Assembly: GCA_016937345.1 (NCBI GenBank)
Contig: JAFGWE010000017.1
Coordinates: 61,672-125,671 of the forward strand
DNA from: Methanomicrobiaceae archaeon
Lineage (GTDB): Archaea > Halobacteriota > Methanomicrobia > Methanomicrobiales > Methanomicrobiaceae
DNA length: 64,000 bases
Reading direction: 5' to 3'
Shown here: piece by piece, positions 26,296 to 34,692 of the stretch
How the letters are laid out: the number at the start of each line of letters is the position of its first letter
Position numbering within the stretch: the stretch's first letter is position 1
Translations under genes and position numbers: made by a program
Notes under the pieces: model-generated
Databases searched by the model: none
The model's input: only the letters and a program-made list of their open reading frames with translations
Told to the model about the DNA's origin: nothing

Positions 26296-29200
26296 TCACC
26301 GACTGCCTCTTTTATATCCTTAACAGTGTAAAGGTCTAAAACCCTCTCTTTTGCCTCTTTTATCTGTGCTTTGGTGCCTGCTTCAAGGTCTGCAATCTCT
26401 GCGGCCTCTGTTAAAAGCAGTGTCCTGTCACGGACGATATATTTTCCTTCGTGAAGGTACAGTGCATGATGAAGGATATTGTTCTTTGCCTTCTCATACT
26501 TCTCCCAGTACCCGCCGCCTGTTGTAAGAGGCGAGATATTGTCCAGAAAGCTTGCCGCTGCAAAGAAGGTGAGTGATATCTCCCACGGCTTTGTGTAGTT
26601 GTGGGAGTTTACCTTGGCGCTGTCAACGCCTTTTAGATCAAGCGACTTGACAAGATAGCGTCTGAAATCACTGCCTTTATTATCAGTTAACTGTGAAAGC
26701 CACCTTGAAGGGGAGGATGCAACAAGGGCTGCCTTGTCAAAGCTCCATCTTTCAGTACCTGAATCTCCGTATCCTACGGATATGTTGTTTATTCCGAGTT
26801 TGTGTGCATCGACAAGCTCTTTGTACTTCCACTGAACGATGTTGTATAGCTTTTCAATCTCTGATTTGCCCTCATCATCGTAATCGAGGACTGAGAGGTC
26901 TGAGTCGTCGTTTAGGAGTGACAGGATGTTTGGATTTATCTCCCCGAACCATGTCCTGTACATCCCCTCAATGGTTGAATTTCCGCTCTTTCTCTTCTCA
27001 TCTATGCTTCTTAGGCCTGACTCATATGCCTCCACATCGGCATTGAACTTCTTTCTTGCATCAAATGTTGAACTAATCAGATTGTCTGTTTTCTGCAGAA
27101 ATTCGATCTGCTGCTGCATCATCTTTCCGGACTGAATCATAAAGTCTATCTCTGAGTTTATGTTTTCAGTCTTTGATGTGTATCCTTCGCGGACATTAAT
27201 TATCTCAGTCAGTTTCTCACGGATTGCGGTCAGAATAGATGCTGTGTCACTGCCGGAGAATGATTTGACAAGGGCCGATTTCTCCTCTGATTCCAGGTTG
27301 AACTGGGATACAAGAGGCCCGATTGCAACCTCCCGTAAAGATCCCAGTCTTGTGTCAAATTCCCTTGTTAGGAACTTGTCCTGTATGAATACCTCGAAAG
27401 GATCGCGTATTGATATCTTTCCCGGGTGCATCTGTGAAATCTTTCTGATTCTCTCCTCTTTTGTTGCCTTTTCGCTCCTGAACATCTCGGAGTTGAGCTT
27501 CTTTCCCAAAATACTGTCTGCAAAACCCTGCTTTTTTGCAACTTTTAGCATATAGTCGTTGAAGTAGTAGAGGGATACTGACTCAGCAAGGTCTTTTAGG
27601 TATGCGAAATCAGCGGCTGTTGCCTTCTCAAGTCTCTCAATATCCCCCTGGAGATCTCCGAGCGGAAGAGATGATAGCCACACATCACGTTTTATCGGTT
27701 TTGCCTTGCTCTTATCAGACTGGTTCAGCTTCTCCTTTAGTACAAACATAAGAGCTGAGAATTTGTCTAAAAATGTCCTTTCAAGATCCTCTATAGACTC
27801 CTTGCCGCCATGACCCCCGTGTCCGAGTGCAACATAGTCACCAATGGGTTTTGAGAGTGCATTCACCTCAAGTCTTATCCTGTCAAGCATTTTGTTCTGC
27901 TCTTCTGTTATCTCATCAAGCTCAGAGCGTTTATTTTTGACTTTGACATCCGACTCACTGATTTCTGCTTTTAACGCGGACTGACGTGATGAGAGATCAC
28001 CGGAGATCTTTCCAAAGTTCTCCTCGCCCCTTATTATGCTTAAAAGCGCAACTCTTGCGGATTTTTGATTTACCGTGAGTGCACTCTTCTGGAGTTGTGA
28101 CATCTTCTCTAAAAGGCTCAGGTTATTTTTGATAACCTCATACAGCTCCTGATCCTTTGCATTTTCGTGCGGTTTGCTCTCGTTTTCAAGGGATTTTTTA
28201 AGTCTTGACACATACTCCGAGAGTTTGTCAAAATCCTTTATTGAAGAGATGTCTTTTAGTTCCTCAGGCATATTGTTGGTGACGGCTGACTCTATTATCG
28301 ACTGTGTCTTGAAGTTTAAGAGGTCTGTAATTTCGTTCTCCCAGACTTTTTTGACCTTTTCTATCTCTTTTCTGTAGGAGTTGACATCATCATGCGTAAT
28401 TTCGGTATCTCTCTTTGAAAACTCCTCGGGGTAGAGGCCTTCGCTGGTTGCGATAAAGTCCGAGACCTCTTTTAGGGTTTTGCTCCTGTTTTGCGCAATT
28501 CCGGAAAAACTGTCGATGACATCCTCAAATCCTTTTTTAAGAGACCGCAGGTTTTCAACAGGATACTCAATCACATGTGAATCCGCAAAAATAAAACCTG
28601 AATAATCCTTCTTTGCATCAACAATTGCGGAAATATCTGCTGTGGGTAAGTAAAATGAATTTATGAACATATAGGGAAATGCAGAGTCAAACTCGATGAC
28701 TTCCTGCTTTCTGTCTCCACCGTCGACATATCCTGTGGGGCTTAGGGATGAGACAATTATGTAGTTGAACAGTTTGTCATCCTTCATATTCAGATATTCA
28801 ATCTCAGAAAGAGCGATAGCGGCGTTTAACTGCTCCTTTTCACCCTCGCTTGCAGCCGGAAGAACGACAAAGAGCCAGATTTTTGACTCCTGGCCGCGTT
28901 TCTCCTTTATGTATCGGGCGAGATCGATAAACATCCCTGAGCCGGTTCCCCCTCCAAGACCGACTATTAATGCAACCGGCCCGTGACCCTGGAATGACGG
29001 GAACTGCTCTCCGCCCTGGGTTATTGCTTTGTAGAATACAGCTTTTGATATTGCACGCCTTCTGTGAACCCCGCCTCCGAAGTCATCGACAATGTTTTTG
29101 TCGACCTTCTTTAACATCTGGTAGTCAAATCCGTAATCAGGATCATTCATCCACCAGACATCAACAAGAGGGCGCTCGCGTCTCTTTTTTACCTGTTCTG

Positions 29201-29546
29201 TAATCTCCTTTGATGTAAGGGATGAGACACGCTCAACATTTGCAAGATCAGGCAGGTGGTAGTGGTAGCTCTTAACACTTCCGCCCATCTGGCTGTTTGT
29301 CTTCTGAATCTCCCCTACTTTCGCCTCAACATTCTCTGATCTCTTTATGTCGTCTTTTCTCTGGTTTGTGTCAGTGTCCAGTGTAAAAAGAGTCAGGCGT
29401 TTTCCATCGGTAAGATAGTGTTTTAAGAACCATTCATGGGTGTAAAGATTAGAGATGAGTTTTTTTCCGCATCCCCCTATTGCAACGACGGTTAATTCAT
29501 CCGGCATCTGGAATGGTTTTCCTTCGATTATATCATCGTGAGCCAT
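26292..29546 (-). CDS. Tubulin-like GTPase protein with long helical C-terminal region
   Basis: The product has 1084 residues, much longer than FtsZ. The N-terminal 330 residues show a tubulin/FtsZ-type nucleotide fold: VAIGGCGKKLISNLY (first loop, about 21-35), FTLDTDTNQ (about 54-62), and the signature VGLGGGTGSGMFIDLARYIK at about 195-214, followed by WLFVVLPAASEGEKEQLNAA. The rest is mostly charged helix with long coiled-coil stretches (about 360-640 and 780-900), then a mixed C-terminal domain. It resembles the Tubulin_2 (tubulin-like) family. It starts six bases after its upstream neighbour and overlaps the membrane GTPase gene. Polymer formation is not shown by the sequence. Confidence 0.85.
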   Translation of the reverse strand: MAHDDIIEGKPFQMPDELTVVAIGGCGKKLISNLYTHEWFLKHYLTDGKRLTLFTLDTDTNQRKDDIKRSENVEAKVGEIQKTNSQMGGSVKSYHYHLPDLANVERVSSLTSKEITEQVKKRRERPLVDVWWMNDPDYGFDYQMLKKVDKNIVDDFGGGVHRRRAISKAVFYKAITQGGEQFPSFQGHGPVALIVGLGGGTGSGMFIDLARYIKEKRGQESKIWLFVVLPAASEGEKEQLNAAIALSEIEYLNMKDDKLFNYIIVSSLSPTGYVDGGDRKQEVIEFDSAFPYMFINSFYLPTADISAIVDAKKDYSGFIFADSHVIEYPVENLRSLKKGFEDVIDSFSGIAQNRSKTLKEVSDFIATSEGLYPEEFSKRDTEITHDDVNSYRKEIEKVKKVWENEITDLLNFKTQSIIESAVTNNMPEELKDISSIKDFDKLSEYVSRLKKSLENESKPHENAKDQELYEVIKNNLSLLEKMSQLQKSALTVNQKSARVALLSIIRGEENFGKISGDLSSRQSALKAEISESDVKVKNKRSELDEITEEQNKMLDRIRLEVNALSKPIGDYVALGHGGHGGKESIEDLERTFLDKFSALMFVLKEKLNQSDKSKAKPIKRDVWLSSLPLGDLQGDIERLEKATAADFAYLKDLAESVSLYYFNDYMLKVAKKQGFADSILGKKLNSEMFRSEKATKEERIRKISQMHPGKISIRDPFEVFIQDKFLTREFDTRLGSLREVAIGPLVSQFNLESEEKSALVKSFSGSDTASILTAIREKLTEIINVREGYTSKTENINSEIDFMIQSGKMMQQQIEFLQKTDNLISSTFDARKKFNADVEAYESGLRSIDEKRKSGNSTIEGMYRTWFGEINPNILSLLNDDSDLSVLDYDDEGKSEIEKLYNIVQWKYKELVDAHKLGINNISVGYGDSGTERWSFDKAALVASSPSRWLSQLTDNKGSDFRRYLVKSLDLKGVDSAKVNSHNYTKPWEISLTFFAAASFLDNISPLTTGGGYWEKYEKAKNNILHHALYLHEGKYIVRDRTLLLTEAAEIADLEAGTKAQIKEAKERVLDLYTVKDIKEAVGE

Positions 29547-29552
29547 TTTTAT

Positions 29553-30338
29553 TTAGTCCCCCTTGTAATCATTCTGAAAATCCTGCATGTTTCTCTCTCT
29601 AATCTGGCCAAATACCATTCCGGCCAAAAATCCTACTATCAGTAAAACAATTGCAATTAAAACTGCGGTTGTAAACGGAAGAGTGGACTCTTTTGGAGAT
29701 TCTGCGTATTTTAAGAGTTCATTTGCCTCATCTCTGAGTCCTCTTGAGTACAGGTCATCTATTAAAGCCCTCATTTCAGTGTCGGAGACTGCATTCAGTC
29801 TTAATACGAACTGTTCATCATCAGGTATTGTTACTGAAAATGTTCTGGTTGTACCTGCTCCCAGAATATCGCGGTTTTCATCAAGTGCCTCGATATGGTA
29901 ATAGACATATCCTGTTGTCTGTGCAACCCCCTTTGTTACAACAACACCGTCAACAATCTCAACTGTTGTCAAAACCGGCACACGTCCGGATATGGTTACC
30001 AGAATTCCGTCTGAAAATTCCCCGTCTTCAGTAAGTTCTATTTTAGGGCCGTTTAATGCACTGTCTCCTCCGGAGACATTAAAACCGCTGCCCTCTATAT
30101 GCCAGAGATCTGTGCCTGTAACAGGGAGGAGATCTGTACTCATCTCTATTATCTGTGCCTGTTTAGGGATTCCGCTTACTTCTATTGTATATTGAATTAA
30201 TTCTCCCTCATTCTGAGAATTAAGGAGATTACCGTCCTTTAATTCCGCGACCACTGCAGCGGACGGCATACATATCAGCAGGAATGTAATTACAAGTGCC
30301 AGTGATATGCATATAGATAAACGATTCCGTATTAGCAT
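29553..30338 (-). CDS. Secreted, C-terminally anchored protein opening the tubulin-like cluster
   Basis: The product has 261 residues. A signal peptide occupies about 1-30. An extracellular beta-rich region of about 190 residues with two immunoglobulin-like parts follows. Next come a helical segment (DTEMRALIDDLYSRGLRDEANELLKY), a membrane helix at about 224-246 and a short basic tail. I do not recognise a family. The topology puts almost all of it outside the cell. It is the first gene of the five-gene cluster and lies opposite the permease gene, so the cluster promoter should lie between 30339 and 30500. Confidence 0.75.
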   Translation of the reverse strand: MLIRNRLSICISLALVITFLLICMPSAAVVAELKDGNLLNSQNEGELIQYTIEVSGIPKQAQIIEMSTDLLPVTGTDLWHIEGSGFNVSGGDSALNGPKIELTEDGEFSDGILVTISGRVPVLTTVEIVDGVVVTKGVAQTTGYVYYHIEALDENRDILGAGTTRTFSVTIPDDEQFVLRLNAVSDTEMRALIDDLYSRGLRDEANELLKYAESPKESTLPFTTAVLIAIVLLIVGFLAGMVFGQIRERNMQDFQNDYKGD

Positions 30339-30554
30339 ACTGAGAAGATTTATTTTAAAACAGTTAAATATTTCTCAAAAGATTCCTGTTTTTATCTTCT
30401 GAGTGGGCGGAATTTGCAGGTATCTTTCGATCTGCGAGTTATCCGGATTTTTTCTGTCAAAGGATTAACATAAATAAACATCCTATAGAGATTCACGCAG
30501 ATTTCCATAGCCGTTTTATTAATTGTCCTTGTTCTGATAGCAGTCAGAAATCTA

Positions 30555-31742
30555 TTGCGCATCAGAATTGAAATATGGCAGATTATGCTTGGAGGAGCTC
30601 TGGCTGTGCTTCTTCTTGGAGAAATAAGCCTTAAATCTGCGCTTTTGGCAATAAATTTTGATGTCATTGTATTTTTGTTCGGAACTTTTGTTATTGGCGA
30701 GGCTCTTTTTAGAAGCGGGGCATTAAACCCTTTAAATGATTATATTTTTAAAAATATTTCATCTGCATCGGGATTTTTTCTGGTTTTAATATTCGGTGCA
30801 GGAATTATGTCTGCAATTCTTATGAATGATACAGTTGCAATAATCGGGACTTTTTTTGTTCTCTCTCTTTCAAAAAGGATGAATATCCCTGTAGAGATGC
30901 TTCTTTTAGCTTTAGCATTTTCAGTTACGACAGGAAGTGTCACAAGCCCTATAGGAAATCCGCAGAATCTTTTGATTGCGGCAGGCACAGGTATGGAAAA
31001 TCCGTTTATGATCTTCGGAGTGTATCTTCTGATTCCAACTATAGTCTCACTTCTTCTGATATATCCTGTTTTAAGAGTATTCTATCCGTGCAGTCTTTCT
31101 TATACAAAAGATTTTAAAATCGTGGGGGCCTTAAAAGAATCATTTGACAGTGAACTCTCGCGTATTGCACTATTTTCATTATCTGTCCTCATCTTTATGA
31201 TAATTTTAAAGATGCTTGCAGGATTTTTTGGTTTTTCTGACTGCATCCCGCTGACTGCTATAGCTGTTTTCGGGGCCCTGCCTGTTCTTCTTCTCTCTAA
31301 GAAGCGTTTTGAGGTTATTAAAGGAATTGACTGGCACACGCTTTTATTTTTTGCAGCAATGTTTGTTTTAATGCAGAGTGTGTGGGACTCGGGAGTAATT
31401 CAGGATTTTTTTTCAGGCTTTGAAGGACTTTTATCTTCTGCTGCCGGAATTTTTGCAGCAGGGCTTATTGTGAGTCAGTTTATCTCAAATGTTCCCTTTG
31501 TTGCATTATTTCTGCCTTTAATTGAGATCTCCGGGTCATCTTTAAGCATGTATATGGCACTTGCCGCCGGAAGCACCCTTGCCGGAAATCTTTTTTTATT
31601 TGGTGCTGCAAGCAACATAATAATCGTTCAGAACGCTGAAAAAAGGGGTGAAAAAGTTGGTTTTTTGCGTTTTGCAAGAGTGGGCATTCCACTGACACTC
31701 ATCCAGTCGGCTGTCTATATTCTTTATTTTATGATTCTATAG
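30555..31742 (+). CDS. SLC13/ArsB-like anion permease; start probably further upstream
   Basis: The protein has at least 395 residues and about ten membrane helices. Recognisable segments include ILMNDTVAIIGTFFVLSLSK, SPIGNPQNLLIAAGTGMENP and, in the second half, ISNVPFVALFLPLIE and GAASNIIIV, which are the two hairpin motifs of anion permeases (citrate/arsenite/SLC13-like). The first canonical start is TTG at 30555. The frame stays open upstream to 30489 and encodes another membrane helix (ISIAVLLIVLVLIAVRNLLR) that homologues possess, with no ATG, GTG or TTG. An ATT at 30501 may be the true start. The substrate is unknown. Confidence 0.88.
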   Translation: MRIRIEIWQIMLGGALAVLLLGEISLKSALLAINFDVIVFLFGTFVIGEALFRSGALNPLNDYIFKNISSASGFFLVLIFGAGIMSAILMNDTVAIIGTFFVLSLSKRMNIPVEMLLLALAFSVTTGSVTSPIGNPQNLLIAAGTGMENPFMIFGVYLLIPTIVSLLLIYPVLRVFYPCSLSYTKDFKIVGALKESFDSELSRIALFSLSVLIFMIILKMLAGFFGFSDCIPLTAIAVFGALPVLLLSKKRFEVIKGIDWHTLLFFAAMFVLMQSVWDSGVIQDFFSGFEGLLSSAAGIFAAGLIVSQFISNVPFVALFLPLIEISGSSLSMYMALAAGSTLAGNLFLFGAASNIIIVQNAEKRGEKVGFLRFARVGIPLTLIQSAVYILYFMIL

Positions 31743-31778
31743 TTGTCAGGAAGATCATGTTAGTGAAAACCCGGGAAT

Positions 31779-33173
31779 TTACCCTTTTATTCCAAGTGCC
31801 CTGTAAGAAAGACCTGCAACTATTAAGGCCATAACCGCACCCGCTGCAAATACCCATGAAAATGCCTGTGCTTCAGGAAATATTCTCATTTCTCCTGCTA
31901 TTAAAAAACGTGATGAGAATGTTGCAAGAATAATTCCGGCGATAACAGGGCCTGTCATTCCTCCGACATTGATGCTGCTGTGCAGAAGTCCGGTTGCCCC
32001 TGCAGTTCTGTTTTCAGGAACGGATTTAATTATCCTTAAGAGATATCCCGTTGAGACTACAGCCATTCCGATGCTGAAAAGTATCCAGACTACTGAGAGT
32101 GAAAGTACTGAGAGCGGCATTAAAAAAAAGATCACAGGTGAGAGAATCATACATCCGGATCCAAAAAGGACCGGTCTCAGGAATCCTTTTCTCTGCACCC
32201 AGAAGCTTGAAAGAGGACTTGCAATCATATCAGCTATTGATCCGGGAACCATTATTATGCCTACAAATCTCTCCTCTAAAAAAAGGCCTGAAGGTGACTG
32301 AACCATAAACGGAAGGCTCTGAATATAAAGAAACGTCATGCAGTTCACCAGAAATGCCACAACCGAGAGAATAATGACAACCGGCCTTTTCATAAGGCTT
32401 AAATCTATTGCAGGCATGGATGCCCTTTTTTCAACTGCGACAAAGACAAATGCAAAAATAACTGTGAGCGCTGCGTATAGTAAAACCGCTTCTGAAAAAA
32501 TCCCGGAATGATAACTTTCCGTTAATGTCAGCATAAAAAAAAACATTGATAATAGCAGAAGTAAGGCTCCTTTCCAGTCAACTTCTTTTTTAACAGTCTC
32601 TTTGGATCTCCTGATGATGAGGAAAATAAGGAGAAGATGAAGGATTACTATTGGAATCAGTATAAAATAGGTCCATCTCCATCCCCAGAAGTTGATAATA
32701 AAAGATCCCAGGAGAACGCCGGTCATTGTTCCAATACCATAAGATGCGGCTAATACACCTATTCCAAACGGAACTTTTTTTGCGGGAAACTGTTCTGCAA
32801 TGATTGAAAAAGCGATTGGAATTGCCGCAATTCCCATCCCCTGTAAGGCCCTAAAGAAGAGAAGTGACCATATATCCCAGCTAAAGCCTGTTGCGATAAC
32901 ACCTCCTGTATAGATAAGAAGGCAGAAACAGAGCACTTTTTTCCGGCCGTATGCATCACCGAGCGTCCCGAAAAACGGGCATAGTGCAGCGCCGACAAGA
33001 AGAACCACAGGTAAAATCCATGATCCGTAGATCCCCCCGGTTGCAAATTCATATTCAATTTCGGGAAGGGCTGCAACAAGCATTGATTCGGAGAACATTG
33101 GTATTACTATGCATAACGCAAACAAAGGAAGAGCAAGCCGAAAGTAATTCTTTTCTGATATCTGACATCCCAT
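31779..33173 (-). CDS. MFS transporter, DHA2-like
   Basis: The 464-residue product has about 13-14 membrane helices. Motif A is visible as GTLGDAYGRKKVLCFCLLIY. RALQGMGIAAIPIAFSIIAE resembles motif B, and GIGTMTGVLLGSFIINFWGW motif C. It is related to the transporter gene at 8344-9717 but clearly a different branch. It probably exports a small hydrophobic molecule using protons. It is convergent with the permease gene, with 36 bases between them, and has no obvious operon partner. Confidence 0.92.
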   Translation of the reverse strand: MGCQISEKNYFRLALPLFALCIVIPMFSESMLVAALPEIEYEFATGGIYGSWILPVVLLVGAALCPFFGTLGDAYGRKKVLCFCLLIYTGGVIATGFSWDIWSLLFFRALQGMGIAAIPIAFSIIAEQFPAKKVPFGIGVLAASYGIGTMTGVLLGSFIINFWGWRWTYFILIPIVILHLLLIFLIIRRSKETVKKEVDWKGALLLLLSMFFFMLTLTESYHSGIFSEAVLLYAALTVIFAFVFVAVEKRASMPAIDLSLMKRPVVIILSVVAFLVNCMTFLYIQSLPFMVQSPSGLFLEERFVGIIMVPGSIADMIASPLSSFWVQRKGFLRPVLFGSGCMILSPVIFFLMPLSVLSLSVVWILFSIGMAVVSTGYLLRIIKSVPENRTAGATGLLHSSINVGGMTGPVIAGIILATFSSRFLIAGEMRIFPEAQAFSWVFAAGAVMALIVAGLSYRALGIKG

Positions 33174-33373
33174 AATCTTAATGTTCCAAATTGTCCGTTT
33201 TATGCGGAAAGAGCCCTGATTAAAATATCAGGGTATATTCGTGCTCTTTGCATATTAGGGTTTATCCATATTTTATTTGAGCCGTTTGGATATGCAAAAA
33301 TGCACTCAGGATAAGGAGGAGCAGCATCTGTATGTCATTAAAGGGATCTGTGCTCTAAAAAAAAGAAATGATT

Positions 33374-33430
33374 TTACATGAAAGTTACTTCATAACTTAC
33401 ATGAAACAGTGCATGAAAAATAATTTCATG
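33374..33430. repeat. Repeated TTACATGAAA elements with hairpin
   Basis: The motif ttacatgaaa occurs at 33374-33383 and 33397-33406, and a hairpin catgaaa-aataa-tttcatg follows at 33412-33430 with a T run after it. A matching element lies at 37897-37918. It sits between the MFS gene start and the end of the chagasin-type gene. Its role is unknown; it may terminate transcription or bind a protein. Confidence 0.45.
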
Positions 33431-33443
33431 AATGTTTTTTGTA

Positions 33444-33842
33444 TTATACAACATTGACTGTTACAGTCCATGTCTCATCATCAGGTGTTGTCTCTTCCCA
33501 TGAGCGCTTATAGATTCCCTTTACCTGATATGTTCCCTTGTCTTTGGCCAAAAGCTCCCATTTATGCATTCCGCCACCGCCGACAAGCCCTTCTGCGTTT
33601 GAATCAGCTATGTACTCATCATTAACAAGGGAAAGACCGCCGGTATCCATCTGCCATGTGTATCCTGTTGTTGGATTTTCAGGAAGTTCGATATAAATTG
33701 TGCAGCCCTGATTTACATCCCTTGTTGCTCCGTTGTCCTCTTTGTAAAACATGCTGTAGCATGTGCCTGTACATCCTGCAAAAGCAATGAATGCAAAAAG
33801 AAGTGTCAATGCGGCAATTCCTGCAACTGATAATTTTCTCAA
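33444..33842 (-). CDS. Chagasin-type (I42) cysteine protease inhibitor lipoprotein
   Basis: The product has 132 residues with a lipoprotein signal (lipobox FAGC, Cys 24). The mature part is a small beta domain with the three inhibitor loops of chagasin: NPTTGYTW at about 56-63, GGGGMHKWELL at about 87-97 and KRSWEETTPDD near the C-terminus. Chagasin-family proteins block papain-type cysteine proteases. In a methanogen the target may be a secreted protease of the cell itself or of a neighbour; this is open. It is a single gene with a T-rich upstream region. Confidence 0.9.
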   Translation of the reverse strand: MRKLSVAGIAALTLLFAFIAFAGCTGTCYSMFYKEDNGATRDVNQGCTIYIELPENPTTGYTWQMDTGGLSLVNDEYIADSNAEGLVGGGGMHKWELLAKDKGTYQVKGIYKRSWEETTPDDETWTVTVNVV

Positions 33843-34026
33843 TTCTTTTTCCTCCGTTTAGGTTTTTAAAATATACTTTCTCTCAACTAATATTAATAAA
33901 ATCCCTTAACTTCGGATATTTATGAAGTTATAACCTGCCAAAATAAAATATCAGGCAGATTAATGGGGCCTTTAAAAAAACACACAAAAAAATGTTAAAA
34001 AAATCCGGATGATTTGTCAGTATAAT

Positions 34027-34683
34027 TTACTGCTGGTTTTTTTCCGGACTGGAATTCTTTGAGTTTGAAACAGATGGCAGAATTTCAAGTTCTGCATGAG
34101 TATCCTCTGCAAATCTCATATCAATATTTGCGGAATCCTCGTCAGTGTCAATTACAATATCCACAAACATTGTCAGTTTTGTGAGAATATCCGGATCAAG
34201 CCCCTTCTCAACCGCCAGAAAAATTCCGGAGATATCGAGCATTCGCAATTTGCTGGAAACAAAGTGAATGAATTTTGTAATATTCTGTGAAGACACATAA
34301 ATGAGTGATGAATTGACAGAATCAAATACGAGACAGGTCTTTTTTCCTTCATAATTTTTCAGGGACTCTGTGATTGCAATGCCTATATCAGTCAGATTCC
34401 CCGGGTTGCTTACAAATAAGCAGTTATCAGCAGGCTCCGGATCAGTACCGCTGGCATATCTTGTCACTGTATCAATAAAATATATTTTATCCAGTGGTAT
34501 CTCTTTTTTCTTATAGCTCTTTTGTAGCATGCCGTAGAGCTGGTTTGTTGTAACTACGATAACATAATGATTGGTATCAATTGCGGCTTTTATAAGTTCG
34601 GTATTTTTATTGCGAAGTGTCTCAGCTGATGAAAGGATGAGGTATAACTGGCTTTCATCCTGATCAGTGAACGTAAATGTCAT
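34027..34683 (-). CDS. RecA/KaiC-like protein without Walker A motif
   Basis: The product has 218 residues. It contains YVIVVTTNQLYGMLQKSYKK, a Walker-B-like strand TCLVFDSVNSSLIYVSSQN and SSKLRMLDISGIFLAVEKG, the arrangement seen in RecA-superfamily proteins of the DUF7504/DUF835 type that accompany archaeal sensors. No GxxxxGK(T/S) loop is present, so it probably binds a partner or signals without ATP hydrolysis. It starts nine bases after the PAS/GAF protein on the same strand, and the two are likely one signalling unit. It ends with a Ser/Asn-rich tail. Confidence 0.65.
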   Translation of the reverse strand: MTFTFTDQDESQLYLILSSAETLRNKNTELIKAAIDTNHYVIVVTTNQLYGMLQKSYKKKEIPLDKIYFIDTVTRYASGTDPEPADNCLFVSNPGNLTDIGIAITESLKNYEGKKTCLVFDSVNSSLIYVSSQNITKFIHFVSSKLRMLDISGIFLAVEKGLDPDILTKLTMFVDIVIDTDEDSANIDMRFAEDTHAELEILPSVSNSKNSSPEKNQQ

Positions 34684-34692
34684 ATCTAAAAC

